DNA of 64,000 nucleotides from Aureimonas sp. ME7 (GCF_903970965.1 NZ_CAJCKW010000006.1:62001-126000); one strand, 5' to 3'. Shown: positions 45,344 to 55,542, counted from the stretch's first letter. Notes: a model not told the origin generated them from the sequence alone. Made by a program: numbers and translations.

Positions 45344-46645
45344 GTGACCGCCGCCCACGCTCAAGCCGATGCCGCAGCGCCCGTGAACTCTCGCGCCCGC
45401 GTCCTGTTCGCCAGCCTCATCGGCACCACGATCGAGTTCTTCGATTTCTACATCTACGCGACAGCCGCGGTTCTGATCTTTCCCAAGCTGTTCTTCCCGT
45501 CCGCCGACCCGACCTCGGCGACGCTGCAGAGCTTTGCGACCTTCGCGATCGCCTTCTTTGCGCGCCCCATCGGTGCCGCCATCTTCGGCCACTTCGGCGA
45601 CCGGATTGGGCGCAAGGCGACGCTGGTCGCCGCGCTGATGACGATGGGCCTGTCGACGGTGGCGATCGGTCTCCTGCCGACCTACGCGACGGCGGGCGTC
45701 GTCGCGCCACTGCTCCTGGCGATCTGCCGTCTCGGCCAGGGCCTTGGGCTCGGCGGCGAATGGGGCGGCGCCGTGCTGCTGGCGACCGAGAACGCCCCTC
45801 CGGGCAAGCGCGCTTGGTACGGGATGTTTCCTCAGCTCGGCGCGCCGATCGGCTTCATCTGCGCCACGGGCTCGTTTCTGATCCTGTCGGACGTCCTGAC
45901 CGACGAGCAGTTCTTCGCCTTCGGCTGGCGCATTCCCTTCGTCGCTTCGGCTCTGCTGGTGCTCGTCGGCCTCTGGGTGCGCCTGAAGATCCATGAGACG
46001 CCGGCCTTCCAGAAGGCGATCGAGCGGCACGAGCGGGTCAAGGTGCCCTTCCTGGAAGTCATGAAGGAGCACAAGGGGCGGCTTCTGGCCGGCACGTTCG
46101 CCGCGCTCGCGACCTTCGTCCTGTTCTACCTGATGACGACCTTCGTCCTGTCCTGGGGCACCTCGGCGCTCGGCTTCTCGCGCTCGACCTTCCTGCCGAT
46201 CCAGATGCTCGGCGTCGTATTCTTCGGCTTGGCGATTCCCGTCTCGGCCCTTCTGGCGGACCGGATCGGCTCGCGCGCGACGCTGCTTCTGGCAACCGTC
46301 GGCATCGGGCTCTTCGGCTTCCTGTTCCAGCCGCTGTTCGGCGCGGCGACGACGGGCAGCGTGATCGCCTTCCAGATCGTCGGCTTCGCCTTGATGGGGA
46401 TGACCTACGGCCCGCTCGGCACCGCCCTGTCGGATCTCTTCCCGACCTCGGTGCGCTACACCGGCGCGTCCTTGACCTTCAACTTCGGCGGCATCGTCGG
46501 GGCCTCGCTCGCGCCCTATCTGGCGACGCGCCTCGCCACCGACTACGGCGTCTTCGCGGTCGGCTACTACCTGTCGGCCGCCGCCGTCCTGACGCTGGTC
46601 GCGCTCTACGCCACGCCCCGCCGGCCCGAGTTCGAGGACCGCTAG
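45344..46645 (+). CDS. MFS transporter, metabolite:H+ symporter (MHS) family
   Basis: This is a 12-helix transporter of 433 residues of the MHS family (relatives: ShiA, ProP, KgtP). Family motifs are ASLIGTTIEFFDFYIYATAA, the loop FGHFGDRIGRKATLVAALM, RLGQGLGLGGEWGGAVLLATE and FPTSVRYTGASLTFNFGGI. The GTG at 45344 gives the usual short N-terminus; in-frame codons upstream would include the inverted-repeat leader. The substrate is probably a small organic acid, shikimate-like compound or betaine; sequence alone does not decide. It is transcribed alone after argB. Confidence 0.88.
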   Translation: MTAAHAQADAAAPVNSRARVLFASLIGTTIEFFDFYIYATAAVLIFPKLFFPSADPTSATLQSFATFAIAFFARPIGAAIFGHFGDRIGRKATLVAALMTMGLSTVAIGLLPTYATAGVVAPLLLAICRLGQGLGLGGEWGGAVLLATENAPPGKRAWYGMFPQLGAPIGFICATGSFLILSDVLTDEQFFAFGWRIPFVASALLVLVGLWVRLKIHETPAFQKAIERHERVKVPFLEVMKEHKGRLLAGTFAALATFVLFYLMTTFVLSWGTSALGFSRSTFLPIQMLGVVFFGLAIPVSALLADRIGSRATLLLATVGIGLFGFLFQPLFGAATTGSVIAFQIVGFALMGMTYGPLGTALSDLFPTSVRYTGASLTFNFGGIVGASLAPYLATRLATDYGVFAVGYYLSAAAVLTLVALYATPRRPEFEDR

Positions 46646-46652
46646 AACGCCC

Positions 46653-46686
46653 CGCGCCGCCACGCCGGACATAGCTTGGCGGCGCG
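46653..46686 (+). terminator. hairpin after MHS transporter gene
   Basis: CGCGCCGCC pairs with GGCGGCGCG (9 bp, 16-nt loop) directly after the transporter stop codon. No T-tract follows, so it is a weak terminator candidate or a 3'-end stabiliser. Confidence 0.4.
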
Positions 46687-46741
46687 TCATCTCCCCCTGC
46701 TCGGTTGACGCCGCGCCCTCTCCCGTGCGCAAAGAGCCGAT

Positions 46742-47467
46742 ATGAGCGAGCACACCACGATCCGCCGCACCCGCGACGCCGGCCCCGACGATTTTGCCGG
46801 CATCCACACCTGGGTCTTCGATCTCGACAACACCCTTTATCCCCGCCGCACCGACCTGTTCTCGCAGATCGACAAGCGGATGACCGACTACGTCGCCGAG
46901 CTTCTCGGGCTGCCGCGCGAGGAAGCCAAAGCGGTCCAGAAGGATTTCTACCGGCAATACGGCACGACGCTGCGCGGGCTGATGGAGGTCCACCGGATCG
47001 ATCCGGACGCCTTCCTCTCCTATGTCCACAACATCGACTATTCGTGGCTGACACCCGACCCGGCGCTGGGCGACGAGATCGCGGCGCTTCCGGGCCGCAA
47101 GTTCATCTTCACCAACGGCGACCGGGGCCATGCCGAGCGCACGGCGCGCCAGCTCGGCATCTTCGAGCATTTCGAGGACATCTTCGACATCGTCGCCGCC
47201 GGCCTCGTCCCGAAGCCCGCCGCCGAGACCTACGACAAGTTCATGGGGCTGCACCGCATCGACACGGCCCATGCGGCCATGTTCGAGGATCTGGCGCGCA
47301 ACCTCGAGGTTCCTAAAACCCTCGGAATGCGCACCGTCCTGATCGTGCCGGAGAACTTCGAGACGACGCTCGGCGACGCGTGGGAGCACGAGGGGCGCGA
47401 AGGCGAGCATATCGACTTCGTGACCGACGACCTGACGGCGTTCCTCCAGCGCCTTCGCGGCACATGA
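46742..47467 (+). CDS. HAD-family pyrimidine 5'-nucleotidase
   Basis: This is a 241-residue HAD phosphatase of the pyrimidine 5'-nucleotidase (SDT1/YjjG-like) group. Motif I is WVFDLDNTLYP with nucleophile Asp28 and Asp30. Motif II is FIFTNGD, the lysine of motif III is in VPKPAAETYDKF, and motif IV is MFEDLARNL. The helical cap lies between motif I and II. It would dephosphorylate nucleoside monophosphates or flavin-like substrates. It precedes dapD at some distance, a layout known in Rhizobiales. It is convergent with the small hypothetical gene (2-nt gap). Confidence 0.87.
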   Translation: MSEHTTIRRTRDAGPDDFAGIHTWVFDLDNTLYPRRTDLFSQIDKRMTDYVAELLGLPREEAKAVQKDFYRQYGTTLRGLMEVHRIDPDAFLSYVHNIDYSWLTPDPALGDEIAALPGRKFIFTNGDRGHAERTARQLGIFEHFEDIFDIVAAGLVPKPAAETYDKFMGLHRIDTAHAAMFEDLARNLEVPKTLGMRTVLIVPENFETTLGDAWEHEGREGEHIDFVTDDLTAFLQRLRGT

Positions 47468-47469
47468 CC

Positions 47470-47772
47470 TCAGTCCTTCAGGAGCGAGCGGCCCGGATTG
47501 GCGAGCGATGCTTCGCCCCCTGCCTGCCTCGAAGAGGCTTCGCCCTCCCGCCGCTCCGATAGTCCGGCACGGTTCTGGCGCAGGACCGCGTCTTCCGCCC
47601 ATTCTCCGGTTTCGCCCTTGGCAGCCTTCGCGGCTTCGCGCGCGGCGCGGGACTCGGGGTCGCTGTCCGTGGCCTTCGCCTGCCCTTGCGTTTCATCGGC
47701 CGGAATGGTCTCCGGCGCATCTTGCGCCTGCTGGCGTCGCATCATCTGCGAGTCGGTATCGAGATCGCCCAT
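47470..47772 (-). CDS. 100-residue hydrophilic hypothetical protein
   Basis: This charged, Ala/Glu/Gln-rich protein starts MGDLDTDSQMMRRQQ and ends SLANPGRSLLKD. It has no signal peptide, cysteine or hydrophobic segment and looks intrinsically disordered. A GGGAGCGG element precedes the ATG by a few bases. I do not recognise a family. The composition is compatible with a real gene, but another frame of the same DNA is also open, so I keep the confidence modest. Confidence 0.5.
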   Translation of the reverse strand: MGDLDTDSQMMRRQQAQDAPETIPADETQGQAKATDSDPESRAAREAAKAAKGETGEWAEDAVLRQNRAGLSERREGEASSRQAGGEASLANPGRSLLKD

Positions 47773-47839
47773 GGGTCCGCTCCCGTCATAGGGGTTGAGG
47801 CGGAGAAACGACGCTGCCCGGCAGCGGTTCCGGCCGCCT

Positions 47840-48718
47840 CTAGAACCCGTAGAAGGCGCGGATCGCGTCCCACCCCTCCTCCGCCGTATCGACGAAGGTC
47901 AGGAGTTCGATGTCCTCGGGCGCGATCGTCCCTTCCGCGGCCAGGAACTCGAAATCGACGAGGCGGCGCCAGAATTCCGAACCGAAGAGGATCACCGGGA
48001 TGCGCGCCATGCGCCCCGTCTGGATCAGCGTCAGCGCCTCGAACAACTCGTCCAGCGTGCCGAAGCCGCCGGGAAAGATCGCCATCGCCTTGGCACGCAG
48101 GAGGAAATGCATCTTGCGCGTCGCGAAATAATGGAAGTTGAAGCAGAGTTCGGGCGTCGCATAGGGGTTGGGCGCCTGCTCGTGCGGCAGGGTGATGTTG
48201 AGCGCGATCGACACCGCGCCGACATCGGCCGCCCCGCGGTTGCCCGCCTCCATCACGCCGGGCCCGCCGCCCGTCACGATCACGAACTCCTTGCCGCCCG
48301 ACGAGTTGGCCGAATGGCGGGAGGCTGCGGCCGCAAAGCGCCGCGCTTCGTCGTAGTACCGGCTGTTGGCTTCGAGCCGCGCCTTCTGCCCCTCGTTGCG
48401 CGCTGCCCAGGCCGCCTGGCCAGGCTCCGGAATGCGCGCCCCGCCGAACAGAACCACGGTGGAGAGGATGCCGGCCTGCGCCAGCACCATTTCCGGCTTC
48501 ATCAGCTCGAGCTGAAGACGAACGCCGCGCGTCGCCTCCGCCGTCAGGAAGTCGGGGTCGTCGTAGGCGAGCCGATAGGTCGGCGACAGGGTCTGCGGGG
48601 TTCGGGGCTTGGCGACCTCGCGCCGGGCGTCCTCGCCGGACGAGGGAAAGGGAACCCAGGTTCCCTCCGGCGCGACGGGCGCGGGCTCGCCGGAAGGTCG
48701 TTTGGTGTCGTCCGTCAT
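47840..48718 (-). CDS. LOG-family (TIGR00730-like) Rossmann-fold protein
   Basis: This is a 292-residue protein of the LOG/'lysine decarboxylase-like' family. The nucleotide-binding motif is VTGGGPGVMEAGNRGA, and PGGFGTLDELFEALTL is the PGGxGTxxE signature. Characterised members are phosphoribohydrolases that release nucleobases from nucleoside monophosphates (cytokinin-activating in plant-linked organisms). This one has a longer N-terminus (about 100 residues) than short LOG proteins, as in the larger bacterial subgroup. It is divergent from dapD. Confidence 0.85.
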   Translation of the reverse strand: MTDDTKRPSGEPAPVAPEGTWVPFPSSGEDARREVAKPRTPQTLSPTYRLAYDDPDFLTAEATRGVRLQLELMKPEMVLAQAGILSTVVLFGGARIPEPGQAAWAARNEGQKARLEANSRYYDEARRFAAAASRHSANSSGGKEFVIVTGGGPGVMEAGNRGAADVGAVSIALNITLPHEQAPNPYATPELCFNFHYFATRKMHFLLRAKAMAIFPGGFGTLDELFEALTLIQTGRMARIPVILFGSEFWRRLVDFEFLAAEGTIAPEDIELLTFVDTAEEGWDAIRAFYGF

Positions 48719-48857
48719 GATGCGCTTCAAGCCTTGCCTTGCTGGAAGGAAAGATGGAGGGCGCCCGGTCCAAACGGCAAGCCTTGTGCCCCGAGGACGC
48801 TGCCCTTAGAGCTTGGCGCCATTCGTCCGATCCCGATTCACAAGGAATTCCGCTCCG

Positions 48858-49709
48858 ATGACCGCATCCCACGCCGATCTCGAACGCACGATCGAAGCCG
48901 CCTTCGAAGCCCGCGACGGCGTGTCGAGCGCCACGAAGGGCGAGGTGCGCGATGCGGTGGATACGGCGCTGGACCTCCTCGACCGGGGCGAGGCCAAGGT
49001 CGCGACGCGCGGCGGCGACGGCGCCTGGACCGTTCACCAGTGGCTGAAGAAGGCGGTTCTCCTGTCGTTCCGCCTCAACGACATGGAGATCGTGTCCGGC
49101 GGCCCGGGCTCGGCCACCTGGTGGGACAAGGTGCCTTCCAAGTTCGACGGCTGGGGCGAGAACCGCTTTCGCGAGGCCGGCTTTCGCGCCGTGCCCGGCG
49201 CCATCGTGCGCCGCTCGGCCTTTATCGGGCGCAACGCCATCCTGATGCCGAGCTTCGTCAATCTCGGCGCCAGCGTCGGCGAGGGCACGATGGTGGACAC
49301 CTGGGCGACGGTCGGTTCCTGCGCGCAGATCGGCGCGCATGTCCACCTGTCGGGCGGCGTCGGCATCGGCGGCGTCCTGGAGCCGCTCCAGGCAGGGCCG
49401 ACGATCATCGAGGACAACTGCTTCATCGGCGCCCGCTCGGAAGTCGTGGAAGGCTGCATCGTGCGCGAAGGCTCGGTGCTCGGCATGGGCGTCTTCCTCG
49501 GCCAGTCCACCAAGATCGTCGACCGCGAAACGGGGGCGATCACCTATGGCGAAGTGCCGCCCTATTCGGTGGTGGTGGCGGGCTCCTTGGCCGGCAAGCC
49601 GATGGGCAACGGCGAGGCGGGCCCGGCGCTCTACTGCGCCGTGATCGTCAAGCGCGTCGACGAGCGCACCCGCTCCAAGACCTCGATCAACGACCTCCTG
49701 CGCAGCTGA
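48858..49709 (+). CDS. dapD: tetrahydrodipicolinate N-succinyltransferase
   Basis: DapD succinylates tetrahydrodipicolinate in the lysine/meso-diaminopimelate pathway. The 283-residue product has a helical N-terminus and a left-handed beta-helix of hexapeptide repeats (about 110-240). It contains [56 protein letters not shown] and [16 protein letters not shown]. The start at MTASHAD is set by homology. DapE, which acts later in the same pathway, is encoded 1.7 kb downstream with a lytic transglycosylase gene in between. Confidence 0.96.
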   Translation: MTASHADLERTIEAAFEARDGVSSATKGEVRDAVDTALDLLDRGEAKVATRGGDGAWTVHQWLKKAVLLSFRLNDMEIVSGGPGSATWWDKVPSKFDGWGENRFREAGFRAVPGAIVRRSAFIGRNAILMPSFVNLGASVGEGTMVDTWATVGSCAQIGAHVHLSGGVGIGGVLEPLQAGPTIIEDNCFIGARSEVVEGCIVREGSVLGMGVFLGQSTKIVDRETGAITYGEVPPYSVVVAGSLAGKPMGNGEAGPALYCAVIVKRVDERTRSKTSINDLLRS

Positions 49710-49730
49710 GCGTATCGCAGGACGGGAACG

Positions 49731-49766
49731 AGAAGGGCGCGGGATCCGAAGATTCCGCGCCCTTCT
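49731..49766. terminator. terminator hairpin between dapD and lytic transglycosylase
   Basis: AGAAGGGCGCGG pairs with CCGCGCCCTTCT (12 bp, 12-nt loop) between the two convergent genes. The downstream sequence TTCGTAT is not a strong T-tract, but the stem is GC-rich and can serve both directions. Confidence 0.65.
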
Positions 49767-49788
49767 TCGTATCCGAAGATGGAGCCGA

Positions 49789-51141
49789 TCAGTTGAAGCC
49801 GAGGCTCCCGGCGGGTGCGGCGGAGGCCGGTGGGGTCGCGTCGAACGAGCCGCCGAAGCGGCTGGCATCGGGCTCGGAATGCTTGGTGACGCGGCCACCG
49901 ACCATCGAGCCGACGCCGATCGAGCCTTCCGCCGGCTTGGCTTGCGCGCTCGGGCGAGCCGTGTTGTCGGCCACGCGAACCACGGCGGGGCGAGCGGCAG
50001 GAACGGGGGCGCTGGCGGGAAGCGCCATCACGGCGGCCTGGGCGGTGCCAGCGGCGGGCGCGGCGGCGGCCGGCGCCATCGCGGTTGCCGTCGTTTCCGT
50101 CTGCTGCTTGGCGGGCGCGGGCTTGGCCGCCACGGTGCGCGCGATCAGGCCCGGCCGCACGGTCGGCTCCACGGCGGCGACCAGCGTGGAGGCTTCGCCC
50201 ATGGCGGGCGACTTGCGGGCGCGGATCGAGGCCATGTGGCGCTTGACGTTGGAGCAGTAGACGCTGGCCGACTTCGACATCGTGGTCGTGCGGTGGCCGC
50301 CCTTGTACTTCATGGCGGTCTGGCAAACGTCGCCGCCGCCCTGCTCGTAGGCGCCCTTCAGGTAGCGCATGCCGTAGCGAAGATTGGTTTCGGGATCGAG
50401 CAGCGCTTCCGCGGGGCCGCTGAAACCCATGCCGCGAGCCGTCGCCGGCTTGATCTGCGACAGCCCGTAGACGCCGGCGCCCCGGGCGCGCGGATTGTAA
50501 TGGCTTTCGACGCGCACCACGGCATAGGCGAGCTCGCGGGGAAGATCGTTCTCGTCGGCCGCTTCCGCGATGAGCTCGTCGATCTTCGGATCGCCGGTGA
50601 TCGTGTCGCCGACGGCCTTGGCGACCGTGCGCACCGTTTCGGCGCTGGCGCTGGCGACGGCGGCCGCGCCCGAACCGACCCGGGCGGCACCGGCCACCAC
50701 CGTATCCTTGGCGGCGACGACGCCGTCCGTGGCCGCGTCACGGGCGGCAACGGCCGTGCCAAGCGCCTTGGATGCGAGGCCGGGCTTGGCGGCAGCGGTC
50801 GGGGCGGGAGCGGCGACCACGCGGGCGCCCTTGGCTTCCGCCACCATCACCGGCTCGGCGGCGGGGCGGCCGGAAGGAACGATGACGCGCGTCGGGCCGG
50901 CGTCGGCGGAGGCGATCTCGACTACCTTCGGAGCGGCGGGCGCGGCGCCGGAGGCGGCGTTTGCAACCTTCGAGGCGTCGGAACGTTGGGGTGTCAGATC
51001 GGCGGTGCCCGACAGCTTGTCGCCATCGGAAACGCATCCTGACAGGATCAGCGGTGCAAGGAGTGCCAGACCGGCTACCGAAACCAAACGGCCGGAACGC
51101 GCAAAGGCGAACCGGGCTCCCATCGCCCGCTGGTCAATCAT
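49789..51141 (-). CDS. lipoprotein lytic transglycosylase (SLT domain)
   Basis: This 450-residue protein is a predicted outer-membrane lipoprotein: lipobox LSGC with Cys36. An Ala/Lys-rich linker leads to an SLT lytic transglycosylase domain (about 185-305) with catalytic Glu212 in VVRVESHYNPRAR, then GVYGLSQIKPATARGMGF and NLRYGMRYLKGAYEQGGGD. A long Ala/Pro-rich low-complexity tail (about 325-450) follows. The tail is unusual in length and may span the periplasm or be disordered. It would cut glycan strands during wall growth. The start at MIDQRAMG is preceded by GGGGACC. It is divergent from dapE. Confidence 0.87.
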   Translation of the reverse strand: MIDQRAMGARFAFARSGRLVSVAGLALLAPLILSGCVSDGDKLSGTADLTPQRSDASKVANAASGAAPAAPKVVEIASADAGPTRVIVPSGRPAAEPVMVAEAKGARVVAAPAPTAAAKPGLASKALGTAVAARDAATDGVVAAKDTVVAGAARVGSGAAAVASASAETVRTVAKAVGDTITGDPKIDELIAEAADENDLPRELAYAVVRVESHYNPRARGAGVYGLSQIKPATARGMGFSGPAEALLDPETNLRYGMRYLKGAYEQGGGDVCQTAMKYKGGHRTTTMSKSASVYCSNVKRHMASIRARKSPAMGEASTLVAAVEPTVRPGLIARTVAAKPAPAKQQTETTATAMAPAAAAPAAGTAQAAVMALPASAPVPAARPAVVRVADNTARPSAQAKPAEGSIGVGSMVGGRVTKHSEPDASRFGGSFDATPPASAAPAGSLGFN

Positions 51142-51449
51142 GCAAGGTCCCCATAGCCGTTTCCCTCGGGTCGGAGCCTTCCTGTCGAAACGGGGCCGAA
51201 ACATGGCCGCTCGGTGACAAAGGTTACGATCCGTTCACGAAGGTTAGCGCAACGTGACCGAAAAACACCACCCCGCCAAACTTGGTTTTGCGGGCTTCGG
51301 GCAAGCTTGACAGGTTCGCAGCAAGCTCGCGCCACACTATCCAACTGAATCGTCACGACGATTCGAGGCGTTAAGGGTGCCCTAGGGGTATGCGGGAGCC
51401 TGCAGAAAATTTTTCCACAAGGGCGGTCGGGAAGCGCTAAAACCGGGCC
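51142..51449. other. divergent promoter region, lytic transglycosylase/dapE
   Basis: This 308-nt stretch has no convincing gene. It is less GC-rich than its surroundings and contains TTGACA at 51307 and an AAAATTTTT patch near 51400, compatible with promoters for the two divergent genes. I could not assign -10 elements with proper spacing. Confidence 0.5.
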
Positions 51450-52628
51450 ATGACGCCGCTTCCGACCGATCCTGCCGCGAATCTCTTCCAACTTCTGCGC
51501 TGTCCTTCCGTCACCCCGGCGGAAGGGGGCGCCCTGTTGGCGCTCTCAAGGATGCTCGCTCCGCTCGGGTTTGCGATGGAGCGCCCGGTGTTTTCGGATA
51601 GCGGAACGCCCGACGTCGAGAACCTCCTGGCGCGGCGCGGCTCGGGTGGCCCCCATCTCTGCTTCGCCGGGCACACCGACGTCGTGCCGCCGGGCGCGGA
51701 AGCCGACTGGACGCACCCCCCGTTTTCCGGCGCGGTGGAGGGGGGCGAAATGATCGGGCGCGGCGCCGTGGACATGAAGGGCGGCATCGCCTGCTTCGTG
51801 GCGGCCGTGGCGCGCCTAGCCGAAAAGAACCTGTTGCCGGACGGGCGGATCTCGCTTCTGATCACCGGTGACGAGGAAGGACCGGCGATCAACGGCACGG
51901 TGAAGCTTCTGCGCTTTGCGGAAGACCGGGGCGAGCGCTTCGACGCCTGCCTCGTCGGCGAGCCGACCAACCCGGACGTCCTCGGCGACATGATCAAGAT
52001 CGGCCGGCGCGGCTCGCTGTCCGGCCGCCTCACGCTTCGCGGGCGGCAGGGGCACGTCGCCTACCCGCACCGCGCCGACAACCCGATGCGGCGCCTTCCC
52101 GCCGTGCTCGAAGCGCTGCAGGGCCAGCCGCTGGACGAGGGGAGCGCCGCGTTCCAGCCGTCCAACCTCGAGATCACGTCGGTGGACACAGGCAATCCGG
52201 CCACCAACGTCATCCCGGCCGAAGTCGCGCTCGCCTTCAACATCCGCTTCAACGACCGTTGGACGCCGGACACGCTGAAGGCGGAGATCCTGCGGCGGAT
52301 CGAAGCGGCGCTGCCCGCAAACGCTCGCGACGCCTATGCCGTGGAATGGCGCTCGCCGGTGTCGGACGTCTTCGTCACGCAACCCGGACCGCTGACGCAA
52401 GCCCTGTCGGAGGCGGTGGAGGCCGTCACCGGACGGACGCCTGAGCTTTCGACCTCCGGCGGCACGTCGGACGCCCGCTTCATCAAGAACCATTGCCCCG
52501 TGGTGGAATTCGGCCTTGTCGGCGCCACCATGCATATGGCCAATGAACGGGTCGCCCTCCGGGACCTTGAAACGCTGACGGCCATCTATGAAACCTTCAT
52601 TGCCCGCTGGTTCGCCGCCCAGTCCTGA
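51450..52628 (+). CDS. dapE: succinyl-diaminopimelate desuccinylase
   Basis: DapE is a dizinc hydrolase that releases succinate from N-succinyl-L,L-diaminopimelate. The 392-residue product has the M20 metal and catalytic motifs: [11 protein letters not shown] (His/Asp), [15 protein letters not shown] (bridging Asp), [15 protein letters not shown] (catalytic Glu-Glu) and C-terminal [18 protein letters not shown] (His ligand). [28 protein letters not shown] belongs to the dimerisation domain. The start ATG is 8 nt after GGGAAGCGC. The gene end overlaps the membrane-protein gene by 41 nt. Confidence 0.95.
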   Translation: MTPLPTDPAANLFQLLRCPSVTPAEGGALLALSRMLAPLGFAMERPVFSDSGTPDVENLLARRGSGGPHLCFAGHTDVVPPGAEADWTHPPFSGAVEGGEMIGRGAVDMKGGIACFVAAVARLAEKNLLPDGRISLLITGDEEGPAINGTVKLLRFAEDRGERFDACLVGEPTNPDVLGDMIKIGRRGSLSGRLTLRGRQGHVAYPHRADNPMRRLPAVLEALQGQPLDEGSAAFQPSNLEITSVDTGNPATNVIPAEVALAFNIRFNDRWTPDTLKAEILRRIEAALPANARDAYAVEWRSPVSDVFVTQPGPLTQALSEAVEAVTGRTPELSTSGGTSDARFIKNHCPVVEFGLVGATMHMANERVALRDLETLTAIYETFIARWFAAQS

Positions 52629-53217
52629 CTTCCTGCCCTCGCTGCCCGAGATCGGTCGCTACTTCACCGGCGCGTGGCAGTTGATGGCCGGCGACCGGCA
52701 GGGGCTTCACCGGCTCGACCTATCGGCCGACGGCTTCTGGCGCTCGTTTGCCGCGCTCGTCGTGGCGCTGCCGCCGACCGCCCTGTCCTGGCTGGAGTTC
52801 GAGCGCGTCGAGCGCGGCTCGGCCGCCGCCGGGCCGCTCGCGGCGGTCGCCGCCCACGCGCTGGCCGACCTCACCGCCTGGCTCCTGCCCCTCCTCCTCG
52901 TCGGCATCGCGGCGCGCCATATCGGGTTCGAGCGGCGCATCGTGCCCTTCGTGGTGGCGGCGAACTGGGGCGGCGCGCTTCTGACCTGGGCGTTCTCGCC
53001 CTTTTTCGTCCTGCTGCTCGTCACCGGCCCGAGCGATCTGACGCAGATCCTCGGCCTCCTGATCGCGCTGGCCTCCGTCGTCCTGACGACCCGGCTCATC
53101 GTTTATGCCAGCGACTGCGACTGGCCGCTGGCGGTGTCGATCGTCACGATGATGGTGTTCGTTTCGCTTCTGTCCTACGGCGCCGTGTCCGATCTCTTCG
53201 GCATGGCCGTCGGCTGA
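52588..53217 (+). CDS. Yip1-like integral membrane protein of unknown function
   Basis: This is a 209-residue membrane protein with about four to five hydrophobic segments. The hydrophilic N-terminus contains [36 protein letters not shown], where the '[20 protein letters not shown]' pattern is shared among Rhizobiales homologues found at this position. The function is unknown. It overlaps the end of dapE, so it is co-translated with it; a later start at 52684 would remove the overlap but also part of the conserved N-terminus. Confidence 0.7.
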   Translation: MKPSLPAGSPPSPDFLPSLPEIGRYFTGAWQLMAGDRQGLHRLDLSADGFWRSFAALVVALPPTALSWLEFERVERGSAAAGPLAAVAAHALADLTAWLLPLLLVGIAARHIGFERRIVPFVVAANWGGALLTWAFSPFFVLLLVTGPSDLTQILGLLIALASVVLTTRLIVYASDCDWPLAVSIVTMMVFVSLLSYGAVSDLFGMAVG

Positions 53218-53221
53218 GGCT

Positions 53222-53968
53222 TCAGGCGTAGTCGACCTGGGTGAGGTAGAGCCCGTCCGGCGGCGCGACGGGCCCGCAGCGCTTCCTGTCGCGCGATTCA
53301 AGCGCCGAGACGAGATCGGCTTCCGACCAGCGGCCTTCGCCGACGAGCTTCAGGGAGCCCGCGAAGGATCGGATCTGGTTGTGGAGGAAGGACTGGGCCG
53401 AGGCGTGGATATGCACCTCGCCGCCGGGCCCCGGCACGACGTCGAGCCGCTCCAGCGTGCGCACCGGGTTCTTCGCCTGGCAGTTCACCGAGCGGAACGT
53501 GTTGAAGTCGTGCGTGCCGAGAAGCCGCTTGGCGGCGCGGTCCATCGCCTCGACGTCGAGCGGGCGCCACACCCACCAGACATGGCCCTTCAGGATGGAG
53601 GGCGGCGGGCGGCGGTTGAGGATGCGGTAGAGATAGTGGCGCTTGCGGGCCGAAAAGCGCGCGTCGAACGTGTCCGGCACCTTTTCCGCGTGGAGGATGG
53701 CAACACTCCCCTCCTCGCGGAGATAGGCGTTGAGCGCGTCGCGCACCGTGTCGCTCTTCCAGTCGCGGGTGATGTCGACATGGGCGACCTGCCCCGTGGC
53801 GTGGACGCCGGCATCCGTGCGGCCCGCGCCGAACAGGGTCACCGCCTCGCCGCAGAAGGCATGAAGCGCGCGCTCCACGGTTTCCTGGACGGAAATGCCG
53901 TTCTTCTGCCGCTGCCAGCCGCAATAGGGGGCGCCGTTGTATTCGACCGTGAGCTTGTAACGCGGCAC
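53222..53968 (-). CDS. truA: tRNA pseudouridine synthase A
   Basis: TruA modifies U38-40 in tRNA anticodon stems. The 248-residue product shows [41 protein letters not shown] with the catalytic Asp, [21 protein letters not shown] and [21 protein letters not shown], all standard. It is the last gene of the def-fmt-truA operon, 5 nt after fmt. Confidence 0.96.
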   Translation of the reverse strand: MPRYKLTVEYNGAPYCGWQRQKNGISVQETVERALHAFCGEAVTLFGAGRTDAGVHATGQVAHVDITRDWKSDTVRDALNAYLREEGSVAILHAEKVPDTFDARFSARKRHYLYRILNRRPPPSILKGHVWWVWRPLDVEAMDRAAKRLLGTHDFNTFRSVNCQAKNPVRTLERLDVVPGPGGEVHIHASAQSFLHNQIRSFAGSLKLVGEGRWSEADLVSALESRDRKRCGPVAPPDGLYLTQVDYA

Positions 53969-53973
53969 CGGGA

Positions 53974-54918
53974 TCAGCTGCCGAGGCGCGTGCCGGCCGG
54001 CACCGGGTTGCCGCGCAGGAAATCGGAGGCGTGCGCCGGCTTGGCGCCGGCTTTCTGAACGTCGAGAAGGCGTACCGCCCCCTCGCCGGCCGCCACAAGA
54101 AGCGCGTCGTCGAGCGCTTCGCCCGGCGCGCCGGTTCCTCCTTCACCCACCGCGCGGAGAAGTTTCAGCCGCTCGCCGGCGAGAAGCGTCCAGGCGCCTG
54201 GAAAGGGCGAGAAGGCGTTGATGCGCCGCGCGATCTCGGCCGCCGGCCTGTTCCAATCGACGGCGGCCTCGTCCTTGCCGATCTTGTGGGCGTAGAGCGT
54301 CTCGCGTCCCGTGCGAGCCGCGATCTCGTCCTGGGGCTCGAAGCGGAGCGTGTCCGCCTCCAACCCGGCCATCGCCTCGACCATCAGTTTGGCCGAGGCC
54401 GAGGCCAGGCGATCGTGAAGTTCGCGCGCGGTTTCGCTCTCGCCGATGGGAAGCGTCTTCGTCAGCGCGACGGGGCCGGTGTCGAGCCCGGCTTCCATGC
54501 GCATCACCATCATCCCCGTCTCGGTGTCCCCGGCCTCGATCGCGCGCTGGATGGGCGCGGCGCCCCGCCAGCGGGGCAGGAGCGAACCGTGGCCGTTGAG
54601 CGCGCCGAGGCGCGGCGCATCGAGGATCGGCTGAGGGAGCAGGAGACCGTAGGCGACCACCACCGCGACATCGGCTCCGAGCGCGGCGAAGGAACGCTGC
54701 TCCTCCTCGCCCTTCAAGGACACCGGGCTGCGCACCGGCAGGCCGAGACGCCGTGCCTCCGCCTCGACCGGCGAAGGCGTCGGCTCCAGCCCGCGCCGTC
54801 CGGCGGGCCGGGGCGGCTGGGTGTAGACGGCGGCGATTTCGTGGCCCGCGCCGTGAAGGGCCTGGAGCGTCGGCACGGAAAACTCCGGCGTTCCCATGAA
54901 GACGAGGCGAAGGCTCAT
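53974..54918 (-). CDS. fmt: methionyl-tRNA formyltransferase
   Basis: Fmt formylates initiator Met-tRNA using 10-formyl-THF. The product has 314 residues. [18 protein letters not shown] is the N-terminal Rossmann start. [25 protein letters not shown] carries the catalytic Asn and His and the SLLPRWRG loop, [17 protein letters not shown] contains the catalytic Asp, and the C-terminal domain starts about residue 205. It overlaps neither neighbour but is spaced by only 7 nt from def and 5 nt from truA. Confidence 0.97.
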   Translation of the reverse strand: MSLRLVFMGTPEFSVPTLQALHGAGHEIAAVYTQPPRPAGRRGLEPTPSPVEAEARRLGLPVRSPVSLKGEEEQRSFAALGADVAVVVAYGLLLPQPILDAPRLGALNGHGSLLPRWRGAAPIQRAIEAGDTETGMMVMRMEAGLDTGPVALTKTLPIGESETARELHDRLASASAKLMVEAMAGLEADTLRFEPQDEIAARTGRETLYAHKIGKDEAAVDWNRPAAEIARRINAFSPFPGAWTLLAGERLKLLRAVGEGGTGAPGEALDDALLVAAGEGAVRLLDVQKAGAKPAHASDFLRGNPVPAGTRLGS

Positions 54919-54925
54919 GGCCGCC

Positions 54926-55444
54926 TCAGGCCACGCCGCGCTTCGACGCCTTGGAGAACTTGCGGATCACCATGTCGCGCTTCAGCTTGGAAATGTAGTC
55001 GATGAAGAGCGTGCCGTTGAGGTGGTCGATCTCGTGCTGGAGGCAGGTGGCGAGAAGCCCGTCGGCCTCGATCTCGTGGGTCTGGCCGTCCAGCCCGAGA
55101 TAGCGCACGCGAACGCCCGCCGGCCGCTCCACCTCGGCATAGTAGTCCGGGATCGACAGGCAGCCTTCCTCATAGGTCGAACGCTCGTCCGACGAATGGA
55201 GGATCTCCGGATTCAGGAAGACCTGGGGCGCCTTTTCCTCCTCGTCCTCCTTGGACAGGTCGATCGTGACGACGCGCAAGGGTTCGCCGACCTGGATCGC
55301 GGCCAGCCCGATGCCGGGCGCGTCGTACATCGTCTCCAGCATGTCGTCGACGAAGCCGCGCAGCGCGTCGTCGACGCGCAGGACCGGCTCGGACACGCGG
55401 CGCAGAAGGGGATCGGGCAGGATGACAAGGGGCTTGACGCTCAT
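54926..55444 (-). CDS. def: peptide deformylase
   Basis: Def removes the formyl group from nascent proteins and is a metal hydrolase. The 172-residue product has the three standard motifs: GIGLAAIQ (44-51), EEGCLSIP with metal ligand Cys95, and HEIDHLNG with His137, Glu138 and His141. The ATG at 55444 is preferred over an upstream GTG at 55453. It is first in the def-fmt-truA operon and divergent from rmuC. Confidence 0.97.
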   Translation of the reverse strand: MSVKPLVILPDPLLRRVSEPVLRVDDALRGFVDDMLETMYDAPGIGLAAIQVGEPLRVVTIDLSKEDEEEKAPQVFLNPEILHSSDERSTYEEGCLSIPDYYAEVERPAGVRVRYLGLDGQTHEIEADGLLATCLQHEIDHLNGTLFIDYISKLKRDMVIRKFSKASKRGVA

Positions 55445-55542
55445 GCGCGTCACGTAAGCCGAAGGGGCGAACGGGTCAACCGCCGAGCGATGTTCCCGTT
55501 TTGATCTGGCTCGAGCATCTCGAATCGGCTAGGCTTCAGGCC

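Noticed and set aside
45236-47602. A 788-codon minus-strand frame opposite the MHS transporter and nucleotidase
   Set aside because: It is rich in Arg, Glu, Gln and Gly with no hydrophobic or motif pattern, and is a shadow of two well-supported genes.
51307-51340. TTGACA followed by CACTAT as a sigma-70 promoter for dapE
   Set aside because: The spacing is about 22 nt, too long for a normal promoter, so I only note the region as a probable divergent promoter.
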